Assembly (NCBI GenBank): GCA_036250195.1
Contig: JAVHZZ010000003.1
Location: forward strand, 330,321,694-330,385,693
From: Mixophyes australis
Taxonomy: Eukaryota > Chordata > Amphibia > Anura > Limnodynastidae
DNA length: 64,000 nucleotides
Reading direction: 5' to 3'
The notes under the pieces were generated by a model. It had not been told where the DNA came from. It saw only the letters and a program-made list of their open reading frames with translations, and made no database searches. Shown in pieces: positions 11,157 through 22,899 of the stretch. Every line of letters starts with the position of its first letter. Positions within the stretch are counted from its first letter, which is position 1. The translations under genes were made by a program, and so were the position numbers.

Positions 11157-13469
11157 GTGTATAAACCCACCATAGAAGCACAGACTGATGTCTAAATGCA
11201 GACTAATGGGTCATCTACTCTGTCCTTTCTTTGTTTTTAATGAATGGTTTATTCTCAGGATACATGTGTTTTTCCTAAGCGTGTTTAAAAGGGATGTCCA
11301 CATTTGCAAAAATTCTTGCAAATATAACCCTTGCAGCAAATTATGGTCCACTCGTTATCTGAAGCTGGGAGTCAACCAACTGTTCACATTGGCTTAATTC
11401 ACAGCTGGTATATGAAGCCTTCTGTTTAGTTGAAAGTCGTAACCGAGTCGAAGAGCATTATTAAAAAAGCATGGCAGGAGATAGTCTCTATGAAATTAGT
11501 GTGATTCAACATCTCATCTTCAGGTAGTTGGGACTTGCTACACAGGGGGTTAAAAATCCACTATCCCTTTAAGTTGCCTTATGGTTGCATGTTGAACTAC
11601 ATCTTCTGAAGTTTTGCCATCTGTACAGAACATTGATGTTACCAAGGATTGTATCAAGCACAAATGCTGGGGATTTCCACTTTCTCAAAATGATGCAGCA
11701 AATTATTAAGTACTGGCTTCTTTCGCTAAAGGATGGACAGAACAGACAGCATGCCGGACAGAATTTCTTAAATATAAACACTTCAGTTGTTTAAGGTATA
11801 TTATTTAGTACAGTAATAAACAGGATCTATAAATGTATACAGTATGTTACTTTGGTTCTACTTGGACTTTAAAATAACTACCATTATACCAATCATCGTC
11901 CACAATGTTTTATTAAAGTGTTTTTGGTTAGGGTCTGATCACCTTACTCCATGCAGTCTTTAACTCCTGCTTGTCCAGGAAGTTTTGAAGTAAGCGGGAA
12001 TAGAACAACATGTACCAAGTAAGGACATAAGAGTGTTCGGAGATCACACAATTGTGAAGTAAGTTTCCTATGAAGCTGATGCAGGAAAACTATGTTATCA
12101 AATATCCTTATATATGAACAGAAGTACATACATCAAACTTTTTTCTCATTTGTGTCGTGTTTTTTTATTTTTACAGGAGTTGAACTTCTGAAAATTCGTT
12201 ACAAATTTATCATATTTGTCATTATGTTTTAGATCCCTTTACATGCAAATAATAATACTAATAACCTGGTATAGATCTGGCTCCAAAAGCTTTTGCACAG
12301 AAAATTTTAATACATGTATTGAAGCTGTATGACATTTTATATAACTGCTGCCTCAGGAAGTAGTCCTCGTTCCCTATAGACCCTATCTTAGCTATAAATG
12401 ATCTCTGTGTCTTATGTACCGAGATATAATTTTAGTTTTTCCGAAGAACTGTTGCTGTTTGCGTCAGAGCTGTTAGACAAGCATTTCCTGTAAGATAAAA
12501 AGCTTTATACCTACTTTTGTGACAGTGCCGAGGGCAATGAGAGGATTTCACAAGACAGTTTAAAGGTTCAAATATTTAACATTATGTAAAAAAGCCTTTT
12601 TACCCTATTTCTACTTAAGCAATTGGACTGTTTAAAAACCTTAGTGACTGAAACCCGCCTAAGGGACCAACAACTTTTTTGTAGCATAGGAAAACAAGTG
12701 TTGCAATTAGAACTTCGAAGTAAGTGAAAGGAGACAACAAGTTTAAACTTGTACAGAATAAAAGAAGAGTCTGTTCAGATTTTATAAGCTATTTAATACT
12801 TGTTTTACCCGGAGAACAAATGTTTCTTTTCAAAGAAAGTAATTCTACTTTTTTTTTATTCCTAGCCAACTTCCAGCTGTTTGGAAAACGATCTGCGTCA
12901 TGCTGTTCCTCTATATATGTATTTTTCGTATTTCTCCAGTCATATCAGCATGAAATTAGGAGGCCCAGATTTAAATGGTATTTTAACTACAGTGTAATAT
13001 AAGCTCTAAATAATGTCACACTAGAACTATATGACACCTTTTGAAAAGTTGCATTATCATGTTGAATTTCTTTGACCTGTGAATTTACAGATCATTAAAC
13101 CAGAAATAACAGAGCTAATTTCCTACTTGAGTTTCTTTTTAAATCATATTCACTCAAAATATTCAGCATAAACCAACTTTTCATCTGTTGAGTTATACAC
13201 CTCTGGTGAAAGTTATATTGGTGCCCTCTCCCTCCTGGTTTTCACCCCTTGACCCCTCTGTTATGACTTTCAATTAAATGATCCCCTTTCAGGGACACAC
13301 TGTTTTAAATAACAATTTATATCATGTCTTAGAAACCAATTAACATTATCTAGCATTTAATAACTAGACCTAATAATGTTTGAGTAGTTTTAGGTAAAAT
13401 AGTGACTGAAGAATTATACAATTGAGATTATATAACTCACATATGTGGTAATCAAAATGTATCTTATCA
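11157..13469. other. Intergenic stretch without recognisable gene or repeat
   Basis: Open frames on both strands are short and resemble nothing I know; no splice-consistent conserved exon was seen. Confidence 0.45.
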
Positions 13470-13766
13470 TAGGCAAACCGAGGGGGGTTTTCTAGTGCCT
13501 GGAAACCCCCCTCCAAGCCTGGGGCACTGTATAATTGAGGTGGCTGGAACCTGTCCAGGCTTCACATAGCTCTGCTTGAAAAGGGAGAGCTGCGTGCACC
13601 TAACAGTAGTGCACGCAGCATTGCCCATGAATATTATGGGGATAGGAAGAGTTGGAGAGCAGCCAAGCACTGTCTAATATTATAGCTACGCCCCCATGCA
13701 TGCTGGCCATGCCCACTGGTGGCGTGGTGGGGAAACCCCTCTCTACAAATCCTGCGTTTGCCCCTG
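13470..13766. mobile_element. Non-autonomous element, family C
   Basis: The left end AGGCAAACCGAGGGGGGTTT pairs roughly with the right end (AAACCCCTCTCTACAAATCC then GCGTTTGCCCCTG). A second copy in the opposite arrangement lies at 26238-26745, which has a 5-bp TTGAA direct repeat at its ends. GC-rich interior, no coding capacity. The superfamily is uncertain. Confidence 0.6.
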
Positions 13767-14424
13767 CTTGTAATGAAGCTAAGACAAGAGTAATGAGAAG
13801 TTTGTTGGGCCTTTAGATACTTACAGTGTGACTGTGGCCCATTAAAAATAATGCATCCCTCTCTAGTTTTCACTTACTGAATTAAGCCCTTGGTGTCATT
13901 TGGCAATGCAAAACAGTTGGAATATCTTCATTTGCAGTGTATGTCCAGCAATTACCAGCATACTGCGCCCACAAAGTCCAGCATAGCAATGTTTATAAAT
14001 ATCATACCCAGAAGCCTCTTATATAATTTGCATGAAATCAGAGCTGGTTTGAGGTGCAGTAAACAAGGCATTTGTCCTGGGCATAGTGTAACGGAGACGC
14101 AGTTGTGCTGGGTTGCCATAGCTAATGGACTGCAAAGGGACTAGAAAGAGATCAAGATGGATAAGTAATCAGTCATGTGACTCCCGTCATCCAACGTCTA
14201 GTGTTGGATCCTTATTTGACTGTTAAAGTGTAATTTTTAGTAAATCAATATGATTGTATCTTTAACGTCAGTTTATTGTATTTTACTATGATGCTATATT
14301 TGTCTTTAATAAGTAAGATTAATGAAACCTGCGATTTCTATTCACCAGCTACTTTTAATGTTAGAGTCTCATGTGAAACTTGTGAAACCTAATCTATATG
14401 TAAAAAACTAAATTTGCACATATA

Positions 14425-15150
14425 GGGCCTGAGTCGTTAAGGAACGTATCTGGGTTTTTTGCATACTTTCCATAATAGACATAATATGCCAAGAAACGCA
14501 ACCGCGTCCACAGAATCCAAAGATGTAAAAGACATTTACTACAGCCTACTATTTAAAGGAGAGGCCGTGGTGTGAAAAGGGCGGATTTTTAATTTTTTTT
14601 TGCTTTACAGTTATATAATGAGTCTTGCAAGCTCACTTTTAGGTGTAGGTATATTTACAATCTTTAATGGCCAAACAGACCAAAAAGTTTACAAGTTGTG
14701 AGGTAATTTAATTTTTGGACCCTTCATTCTTCTCTCTCAGAAAGCATTTAATTGAAATGGCTGAGGCCTAGGTGACAACAGCCATCAACCCCCCCAAAAC
14801 CATCAACTGTTCCACTGTCGCTGGCCCAGCGAGCATGTCTTCAGGCCAAATGTCAGCCTCTTTGAGTTGCCTGATGTTGAGGTAGTCCGTCGCTATTGGT
14901 TCCCACCTCATGTCATCATAGACACCCTGCGTATTGTGCAGAGTGACCTAGAGCCAATGTGCAACATCCCGACAGCAGTACCGTCATTGAAAAAACTGTT
15001 GGCAGTATTCTATTTTTGCGCCACTGGCTCATTCCAGACAATAGTGGGGGGTGCAGCAGGAATTTCCCAGAAGTCCTTCAGTCATGTGCTGAAGGCTGTT
15101 CCGCAGGCATTCTTGTAGCAACTCTAGCAAGTAATCCATATTTTGCCATT
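14425..15150 (+). pseudogene. PIF/Harbinger transposase relic (HARBI1-like)
   Basis: The open frame 14867-15118, extended upstream to about 14840, encodes a segment with SLFELPDVEVVRRYWFPPH, then a DLEP motif, then KKLLAVFYFCATGSFQTIVG and AAGISQKSFSHVLKAV. This is the N-terminal helix-turn-helix part of PIF/Harbinger (HARBI1-like) transposases, where an (L/F)-RFLATGS-(F/Y)-Q block precedes a GISQ-S-S-V-S block. The DDE catalytic domain that should follow is missing: stop codons and unrelated sequence begin at about 15117. A terminus GGGCCTGAGTCGTTAAGGAA starts at 14425 and matches the family-B MITE ends. No matching right end was found. Confidence 0.72.
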
Positions 15151-15899
15151 ATAACTCATCAATGCGGGACACGCCTTGTACCATATCGTCATCAAAACAG
15201 GCCAATGCTGTGGTCTCAAGGGGACTGAGGTCAGAAGGAAGTGGGGGGCAACCGCCTGTCCGGTGAACCTGCTTGTGGTGCACCCTCAACTTGTCCTTTA
15301 GGCAACGCTTAAAGTCTTGCCACCGGAGAGAAGAGATTCAAGAAAACATGTCTAGTTTGTCTCATTGTTAAATTCAAAGCCTAATCTCTTTAGATATATT
15401 GATCCAGATATACCTTTATTATTAACAATGTTTTTTTTGGTTTTTGAATTTGGTAATATTGATGTAGGTGATTAAGTATGTCTGTCATCTAAAAGAAAAA
15501 GAGGGTAAGGGAGTGTTTATCTCACCAAAGGTGGTACATGTGTGAGAAAAGATTTTCACAACTAGGATTCTCCGCATAGGTCTGATTCATTTAGGAAAGG
15601 CGAGAACAATAAAAGAATACTTTTTCACCGTGGACTAACAATGTTGGTTTGAAGGGGAAACTAAATAATAAAAATGTGCACACATTTATAGTTGGGGCAT
15701 GTCGTTCAAATAATAAATTTTTCTGTCCTAAATGAATTGCATGCTACCTGTAAAAGCAGACACTAGTTATCTTACATGCCAAAGATGTAAAGCATTTTGC
15801 TTTGGCCTTTGTTTTGCTTTGGCCTTTGCATTGCTTAAGGAATAAAGTGCAATGTCTCTATGTATATCTGAGGGATAACACTTTGCAATACATTAATGT

Positions 15900-16180
15900 G
15901 TAATATTCATGCCAACAGAATGTGTGCGCCTACATCACCAGCCTACACATCAACATCTGGAGAAATAGGAAGGGGAGGTGCAGGCAAATGACCCTGAGGA
16001 GGAGGAGCCCGATCTTTCGGGGGAGGTGCAGGATAAGGAGGCCCAGGAGGCGTACCAGGCGGATGATCATCCATGGTTCTCATTCTCTCCATTCCTATTT
16101 AGTTCAACAAATCTGGAGAATGAGGAGGAGCCACCTGTGCTGGTGGAAGAAAGTGAGTGTCTGGCTTGAGTAAGGTATTT
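15900..16180 (+). other. Acidic open frame, possibly Harbinger second ORF relic
   Basis: The frame 15978-16169 encodes a glutamate-rich segment (DPEEEEPDLSGEVQDKEAQE and a later LENEEEPP). It lies about 0.8 kb downstream of the Harbinger transposase relic in the same orientation. Harbinger elements usually carry a second gene for a Myb/trihelix-like DNA-binding protein; acidic tails occur in such proteins. No DNA-binding motif is visible here, so the link rests on position only. Confidence 0.25.
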
Positions 16181-16992
16181 GCATGTCCAAAAGTGTGCGC
16201 CTCTGAATCTGATATTTTTCTACAGGTAATTTGGAATAGATCCGGTGAAATTTTGATATTCCACAGGGGTCGGCCATAATGTACCCATGAATTTGTGCCG
16301 GAAAAACAAAACGAAACACACACAATATATATCTATATGTGACTCCGACCTTAAAAAAATACAGACTACTACTGTGTTCAGCATAACATGAAATTCTGGC
16401 CATAATTTTGCGTAATATAGCACTTGTGCACTCTACTGAGCTGGCAACATGTGGTAAAAAAAGAACAATTACACCCATTGAGCTTGCATTGTATTTTTCA
16501 ATGTAGTGAGAGGGGGAAATGTTAATATTTGACTTTTATTATTTATTGACTTTATTATTTATTAACTTCAATTTATTATATAAATGATGGATTCTCAAAT
16601 ACAGCTCAGAAGAAGTCAGACGACCCAACCATACTCTCCCCCCAAATCCTATTTCCCCATCCCAAGTTATTTTGCAGCAATTAAAAATTTAAGAAATAAA
16701 ATTCAAAAAATACCACAAAACAAATTAAAAAAAAAAAATAAAAAAATTATATTTTTTATTTATTCAAGTTATTAGCTGATAATTAGAAAGTTCTTTTTCA
16801 AGTTTGTTAAACAATAAAGTTTTCAGTTGAGTTGTAACAATTGGTGTGTGTTTCAGTAATGTAGGATAGATGTTAAAGCAATTATTTACTAAGGCTTGGT
16901 ATACATCCCAAAAAAACACTACTTGGGGTCCCCATGTAACCACACAGACTTCACACAAAAATGTAATATTTTTATCAATGTTTAGAAACATA

Positions 16993-17290
16993 GGGCTTGA
17001 GCCATTAAGGAGAGCAAATAAAAAAAGGAGTAACTTTACTCCTGGACAAATCATGTTACAATGCAAGGGGTGAAAATTAGTTTATTATTTTGAACATTAG
17101 GAAAATACTGGCTGTTATTTCATCTAGAACACAAAAATTTACACTGAAATTTAAAGTTGATCTAGGACATGACCTATCCAAACTATAAATCTGTCCCCAC
17201 ATTTAAATTTACCTCCTCTCCAATGCAACATGGTTTTGTCAAGGTGTAAATTTACTCCTTTTTATGCTTTGCTCCCCTTAATGACTCATA
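16993..17290. mobile_element. Decayed MITE, family B
   Basis: It begins GGGCTTGAGCCATTAAGG, contains CATGTTACAATGCAAGGGGT and GTTGATCTAGGACATG as in other family-B copies, and ends CCTTAATGACTCA. Inner arms GGAGTAA-TTTACTCC pair with TTTACTCCTTTTTATG. The ends are degraded and no clear duplication remains. Confidence 0.6.
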
Positions 17291-17658
17291 GACTTCACTT
17301 TTATTTCAAATTAGGGTATAGTTAACAAATCAGATAGTAAAGAAATTTGTGGATGTTGGACATACAAATCAACAGACACAATATCAAAATGTAAAAAAAA
17401 CGTGAAAAAAAACTAAATTAAATGTTAATATAAATATGTGAAATCTAATAATAAAATCACTTAACAAAACAGAAACAACTCCTTAGAAAAACACATTATC
17501 TCTTACACCTTCATTCACATCTTAACCCAAAAAGAAATTCAGTTTAAAGAGTCATAAATTAAATATTAAATTACACTCTTCACTTAAGAAAAATATTAAC
17601 ACCTCCAAGTTGTCAGTTTACCAGTATGAAGTTAGTAGAATTTTATCTACCACAATTA

Positions 17659-17863
17659 GGGGCATATTCAATTAGCTTTCGGATTCGCGGTAACGCGCCG
17701 GAACAGCCGCGAAACGTAATACACGTTACCGCAATAACGTGTATTTTCATTCGCAGCCCATAGGGTTGCGTACGAAAATCCGCGTTAATGCGGTACCGTA
17801 ATACCCGCAAGAACGCGCACTTTTCGCGGTACCGCGAATCCGAAAGCTAATTGAATACGCCCC
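17659..17863. mobile_element. 205-bp MITE, family D (Harbinger-like)
   Basis: GGGGCATATTCAATTAGCTT at the left is complemented by AAGCTAATTGAATACGCCCC at the right, flanked by TTA on both sides (17656-17658, 17864-17866). The interior is unusually CpG-rich for this region (repeated CGCGGTA, AACGCG, GTTACCGC). A much shorter member is at 49018-49093. The 3-bp duplication suggests Harbinger-type mobilisation. Confidence 0.85.
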
Positions 17864-17866
17864 TTA

Positions 17867-19290
17867 GTGTCCAGTCTTTGGTGGGTGCTTTCCTGTACTA
17901 CAATCCGACAGCCTCAGTTCTCGCTAATGGATGTGCGCCTTCCCCTTTCCCGATTTGTAACGGCACCCAACAAGGCTGCCCTCTGTCTCCCCTTCTCTTT
18001 ACCCTAATGATGGAGCCACTCGCTTCCAAAACTCATAACAATCCAAATATTACAGGTATCCCTACCAGCACCACATCTACCAAACTTGAGCTCTATGCTA
18101 AAGATGTTCTTCTCACGCTTACGGACCCCATGTGTCTCTCATGGCTGAGATTTTTGCGATCATGGCCTATTATCAAATTTCAAGATTAATTCAGATAAAA
18201 CGGAAGCCCTCGCTCTTAGCTTTTCTCCTACTGTGCAATGAAGCCTCCAAGCTTCCTTTAACTTTAATTGGCAACCACAAAAAAATAAATTTCTCTGACT
18301 AAACACGGATACCTTATTTACAGCAAATCCCCCCTCCCCTTATTTGTGTCCATAAAGTGTGACTTGTCCTCCTGAAAAACCAATTTCATATCTTGGGTGG
18401 ATAGAATGGCTGCAGTAAAAATGTATTTATTCCCCAGTCTACTTTATCTGTTTGAGACACTCCCAGTTCGATTCCCTTCAACTACCTTAGAGATATGCAA
18501 TCTAGTATTTCTTGCTTTATCAGGCAGGGCAGACGGTCAAGGGTTCACCAGAAAGTTCTGTCCCAACACTCCAAAAAAGGGGGCCTAGGTCTCCCCTGCC
18601 TCCATAAATATTATCTCGCTGCCCACCTCACTCACACAGTTTTGGTGCATGCTAACCCTGGCACCAGGTCACCTAAACTTCCCCTTTCATCTCTCCTTTT
18701 ATGTACTTCCTCGCTTTCCTCCTGGAATCCCTAGATTGCTCTGGAAGCTCCCTAACCACAATCTCACAGCTGCTAGGTATTTACTACACGGAATTGGATA
18801 AATCCTGATCCCCCCTCGATTGCTACCCTAATCAGCAATGTTTGACAAATTTACAAACTTGAAAATATCAAGACAATCCCGGACAGACTATTTTGATGCT
18901 TGAGAGCCGGCTTGTGTAATTCTTTTGCTTGACAGGTTCTGAGAACGATGCCCATTTTTCCCTACACATCTCCTTCCCTAATCTCTCCGCCTCTCTCACC
19001 AATCCTCTGCTTCCCTGTACTAATTCTCCCTTGTCCCCCTCCCCCTTACAGACCCCTCTCCCCTCTTGTGATGCCTTGTATTTTGTCTTTTTGACAACCT
19101 AGTTTGATTTATTACTGGCTTTCGTCTTCATCACTTTGGTATATTTTTGTACAAGATTGCAATAATTGCTATGTTTTCTGCATATTTGTAAACCCACTTT
19201 TTTGTCCCTCCTCCTCTTTTTGTTCTGTACCCTCCACATTCCCCAACCGTATACAAAATCTTAATAAAATATTGTTACAAAAAAAAAGAA
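17867..19290 (+). mobile_element. L1/Tx1-like LINE, 5'-truncated and frameshifted
   Basis: Translations across several frames give NGTQQGCPLSPLLFTLMMEP (RT block with a Q for the usual R), LELYAKDVLL (the YADD box with D changed to K) and DRMAAVKMYLFPSLLYLFET. They continue with KKGGLGLPCLHKYYLAAHLT, the thumb and C-terminal region of L1/Tx1-clade reverse transcriptases. The 3' end has AATAAAAT followed by an A-rich run at about 19264-19290. The changed catalytic box and several frameshifts show that it is dead. The family-D MITE sits exactly at its 5' edge. Confidence 0.78.
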
Positions 19291-20235
19291 TACATTACTG
19301 CCTGAAGCACGTTTCATTCATCTACACAATATGGATATTCACAGATGTGTGCTGAGCGCTTGCCTAAAGAGACTTGCTAATTACAACAATCATTTAGTTT
19401 AATACATATTTTATAGCGTGTAATTAGACTTGGGAAAATTTTATAGGTAAATTTTATTCACATACACCCCCAAAGCACAATGTGTTTATTTCAGAACTCT
19501 GTTTACAAATGACTTACTTTTATAACACAATAGTAGCTCTTGGGAGGACTAAAAGGTAATATAAGCAGTAAGCGCCTCTTATGCAAACCTCACTATCATT
19601 TTTATATGACTATTAGAGATGAGCAAACTTCTTGAGTTTTGTTTTGATGAACTATTCATTCTGGCTAGACAAAGGTTCTGTTTTCATTTCAACATTCAGT
19701 AGAACCACGGCTGGTCTGTTCAAAGCATCAAGCTTTAAAGTATGATTTTACGTTCTGTCTTACACTATGTAAGCTTTCCCTAGTGCTCAGTGTACATTAA
19801 ATACAGCAGGTCACAGGGTGGAAATAGTTTCTGTGCAGTGTGTGCTACTAGATATGTTTTATTTTTTGCTTCATCTGGCTGAGATAAAGCAGCTCAGATA
19901 GCCTCTTACATGAATAATAGAAAACGTAACACTTCTTGTGCACCTGGTATAATTTATTTATTTATTGTGAGTGCTGAACTTCTCTGTGTGAATACACAGA
20001 AGCACATGTGCCTCTTCTAGCTCTGCTTAAGGTGCCACTATTCAGGGAGTAAGCAGGATGAGTGTGACCAGACCACTTCTCACTCTGACAGCGATACTTT
20101 TGGTTTGGAGCCTGCAATGCTTCTGCTGTCCCGTGGCCAATCAGTCCACTCTCAAAGGATCATAGAAATAATACCCTGACCAGTTTTATGAAATCAAGCA
20201 ACAACTGCTCAGGATATTGTTTTTGTTACTCACTT
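19291..20235. other. Intergenic stretch, nothing recognisable
   Basis: No conserved frame or defined repeat end on either strand. Confidence 0.4.
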
Positions 20236-20239
20236 TTAA

Positions 20240-21166
20240 CCAATATAGTATAAATGACTCATAATTGACACACCTATCCTTTGTTCCCTACATTGACTCT
20301 ATATCTAAATCATGTTACATACATCTAAAAAACATTTCCAGAATTCGCACATATCTCACACAAGACACTGCAAAAACTTTAATTCATGCACTTATCATCT
20401 CCCGCATTGACTATTGCAATTCCCTCCTTACTGGTCTTCCCCAAAACAGACTCAAACCCCTACAATCTATTTTGCACGCTGCGGCAAGATTGATTTTCCT
20501 TGCAAATCATTATTCCTCTGTTGAATCACTCTGTATGTCTCTACATTGGTTGCCTGTTTTCTACCGAATCCAATATAAAATACTCTTACTAACCTACAAG
20601 GCCATCAACAAAGCTGCACCAACCTACATCTCTTCTCTTGTCACAAAATATCTCCCAATTAGGCAACTCCGCTCTGCACAAGATCTGCGTCTTTCATCCA
20701 CACTCATTACATCCTCCCATTCCCGATTACAGGACTTTTTCAGGGCTGCACCCACTCTATGGAATTCTCTCCCTCGCACAATAAGACTCTCCTCTAGTCT
20801 ACAAGCTTTCAAGCGTTCTCTGAAAACCCACCTCTTCAGACAAGCTTATAATATTCCTCAACCACCCTCTTAACATCACTACATTACCCTATTACCACCT
20901 GTTATACAACTACCCCTTGACCAACATTGTTGTGTGACAGGATCATTTAACTTATGAGTCACTTTTGCAGTCTGGCTGGGCCGACTGCAAATGTAGACTT
21001 AACCTCATGTGTCAAACTCCCATTGTCCAATATTGTAAGCTTGCGAGCAGGGCCTTCTCACCTCTGTCTGTTTTACCCAGTTTGTTTATTAGTTTACTAT
21101 GTTTGTCCCCAATTGTAAAGCGCGACGGCATATGTTGGCGCTATATAAATAAATGATGATGATGTC
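20240..21166 (+). mobile_element. L2-type LINE 3' end with open C-terminal RT frame
   Basis: An uninterrupted frame to 20873 (about 200 codons) encodes the C-terminal part of an L2-clade ORF2: HLKNISRIRTYLT, SRIDYCNSLLTGLPQNRL, AAARLIF, LHWLPVFYRIQYKILLLTYK and LRTIRLS/FKRSLKTHLF-like ends. The 3' UTR contains ATTGTAAGCTTGCGAGCAGG and closes with GGCGCTATATAAATAAATGA plus ATG repeats, the diagnostic L2 tail. The RT catalytic motifs lie upstream of the truncation, so the copy cannot move. The intact frame suggests it is younger than the other L2 copies here. Confidence 0.88.
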
Positions 21167-21174
21167 ATGTGTTA

Positions 21175-21772
21175 GGCTAGGTACACACTGGAGCGTTTTC
21201 GTCCAACAATCAATCAAATCAGCCGACATACGACAGTTCGGTCGGAAGTCGGGTTAGTATGTATAGTAACACTATGGTCGAAAGTTTTTCTAAAGTGTCG
21301 ATTGTCTGCTCATTTGGTTGGTCGTAGTTTAATATTTTCCAATCAATCACCTAATGATCATGTAGTGTGTATGCACTCATGCTCAGGATCTCCATAGAGT
21401 TTACAGAGTCGGGCTCTTTTCAGCCGATGCTAGCAATGAATGTCCCCGTGAATAAATGTAAAGAGTGCTGTAGAAGGAATAAATAATTTGTTCGCTCTGA
21501 GACAGAATGTTTCTTTTCTTTTCAAATTCGTTAGGACATGTGGATAGCTATAACAAGGCGGTTTTAATCAATGTGAAAATGTGACAATAATGAATGAATG
21601 AATGAATATTGTGCTGTCATTCTCTAAATAGAGGACCAGATGAAGCACAGATCTGAAGGTAAATTGTGTCAATGTGTATACATGAATCGCCAGACTGATC
21701 GGACCTTCAGTCGTAGGTACAATCGTTTGAGATAACACATCGGTCAGAAAATTCTTCAGTTTGAACCGAGCC
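21175..21772. mobile_element. About 600-bp non-autonomous DNA element, family E
   Basis: It begins GGCTAGGTACACACTGGAGC and ends ...TTGAACCGAGCC. It is flanked by TTA on both sides (21172-21174, 21773-21775). Arms such as CGACAGTTCGGTCGGAAGTC at the left and GATCGGACCTTCAGTCG at the right are loosely inverted. The 3-bp duplication again suggests Harbinger. It inserted just beyond the L2 tail at 21166. Confidence 0.6.
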
Positions 21773-21775
21773 TTA

Positions 21776-22627
21776 CTAATGATTGTTTGGATACTATTTT
21801 GAATATATAGTTGCAAAACAGAACTGACAGGACTTTCAATGGCAGTGTCAAAGAACCAGCCTGTTTATTGAAAGATTTATTATTTTGGAACAAACACGGA
21901 CTAAGACAAGCAATATGTGAACAGAAGCTCAGTATATAACCTGTCCCTAGATAAAATTATATCTAATAGTACCTTCACCTGTGTGCAAATAACATTCAGA
22001 TCACGCTGAGGGGACTGTAGAACTGCCTCAGTCCATATATGCATAATCAATATATTCACAGAAAATATCATTAGGAAAATCTTAAATATATCCACAATTT
22101 AAATACGTTATCCAAATCTAGCCTATATTTGCCCACTCTTCCGGAATGTCTGAGAGACTCACAAATTCTGGGTAGGTCTCCTGGACTCCCGAGAAACCAG
22201 GCCATTATCCCGCATTATGCCCACTTCATAGTGAAGTGGGCTGGAAAGCAGCCAAAATGAACACTTTCACGGGGCCCTGTACCCTTGCGATTCACGCACC
22301 CCCTAGGAACGATAAACCTAAACTTGGCAAGTATTATCTAGCCACCAACAGATTATCATAGATATATCATAATCATATCATATATCATAAATATGAAAAT
22401 ATATGTAACAACCAATATTCCAGAGCATAATCTAGCCATACAGCTAGGTGATAAAACTCTCATTTTATACATGGTTAGATGAAAATTATGAACGCATACC
22501 CTTTTTTAATATATTGATTGTATTGTTATTTATTAAATTATATATGTAGTAACATGCATTACATAGATCATGTATTTATATATGTATTTTGTGTTTTCAG
22601 TGAATTACTGTTTGTTATATGTACACT
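21776..22627. other. Intergenic stretch with an unassigned dispersed repeat
   Basis: The portion 22130-22270 (TGAGAGACTCACAAATTCTG, CCCACTTCATAGTGAAGTGG) is reminiscent of the sequence at 59985-60080. Both contain a TTCTGGGTAGGT/TTCTGGGAGGTT phrase and an AGTCCTCCTGG/TCTCCTGGACT phrase. I cannot name the family. Confidence 0.35.
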
Positions 22628-22688
22628 TCAAGCACTATAGAATATGCAGGCGTTATATAAATACGTTAATAATAATAATAATAATATA
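22628..22688 (+). repeat. L2-like 3' tail remnant
   Basis: CAAGCACTATAGAATATGCA followed by GGCGTTATATAAATACGTTA and an AAT microsatellite matches the last 60 bases of L2-type LINEs. The upstream LINE body is not visible. Confidence 0.6.
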
Positions 22689-22741
22689 GCGATTGTGAAC
22701 ACTATATATTTGGAACATCCCCACTTCTTTTTTTATGCATA

Positions 22742-22792
22742 CCAATGACCTGTTGAAGAGGCATACTCGAAAAACGTAGTTGGTCTACATCC
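22742..22792 (+). other. Hammerhead-ribozyme-like motif (degenerate)
   Basis: GACC-TGTTGAA (CUGAUGA with one change), a GAG/CTC stem with a GCATA loop, GAAAAACGTAG and TTGGTC follow one another in the order of a type I hammerhead; GACC can pair with GGTC. Downstream comes a T-rich stretch and CTTAATAAATGTAAATC, as found at the ends of other hammerhead-bearing amphibian repeats. Probably the relic of a Penelope-like terminal repeat. Confidence 0.45.
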
Positions 22793-22899
22793 GTTAATGT
22801 TGGTGCAAGTGATTTGTTTTTTTTCTGTATGTACCTTTTAATATTCGCTCCTTAATAAATGTAAATCACTTTATCTATTGTCTGTTTCTCTATTTCAGT

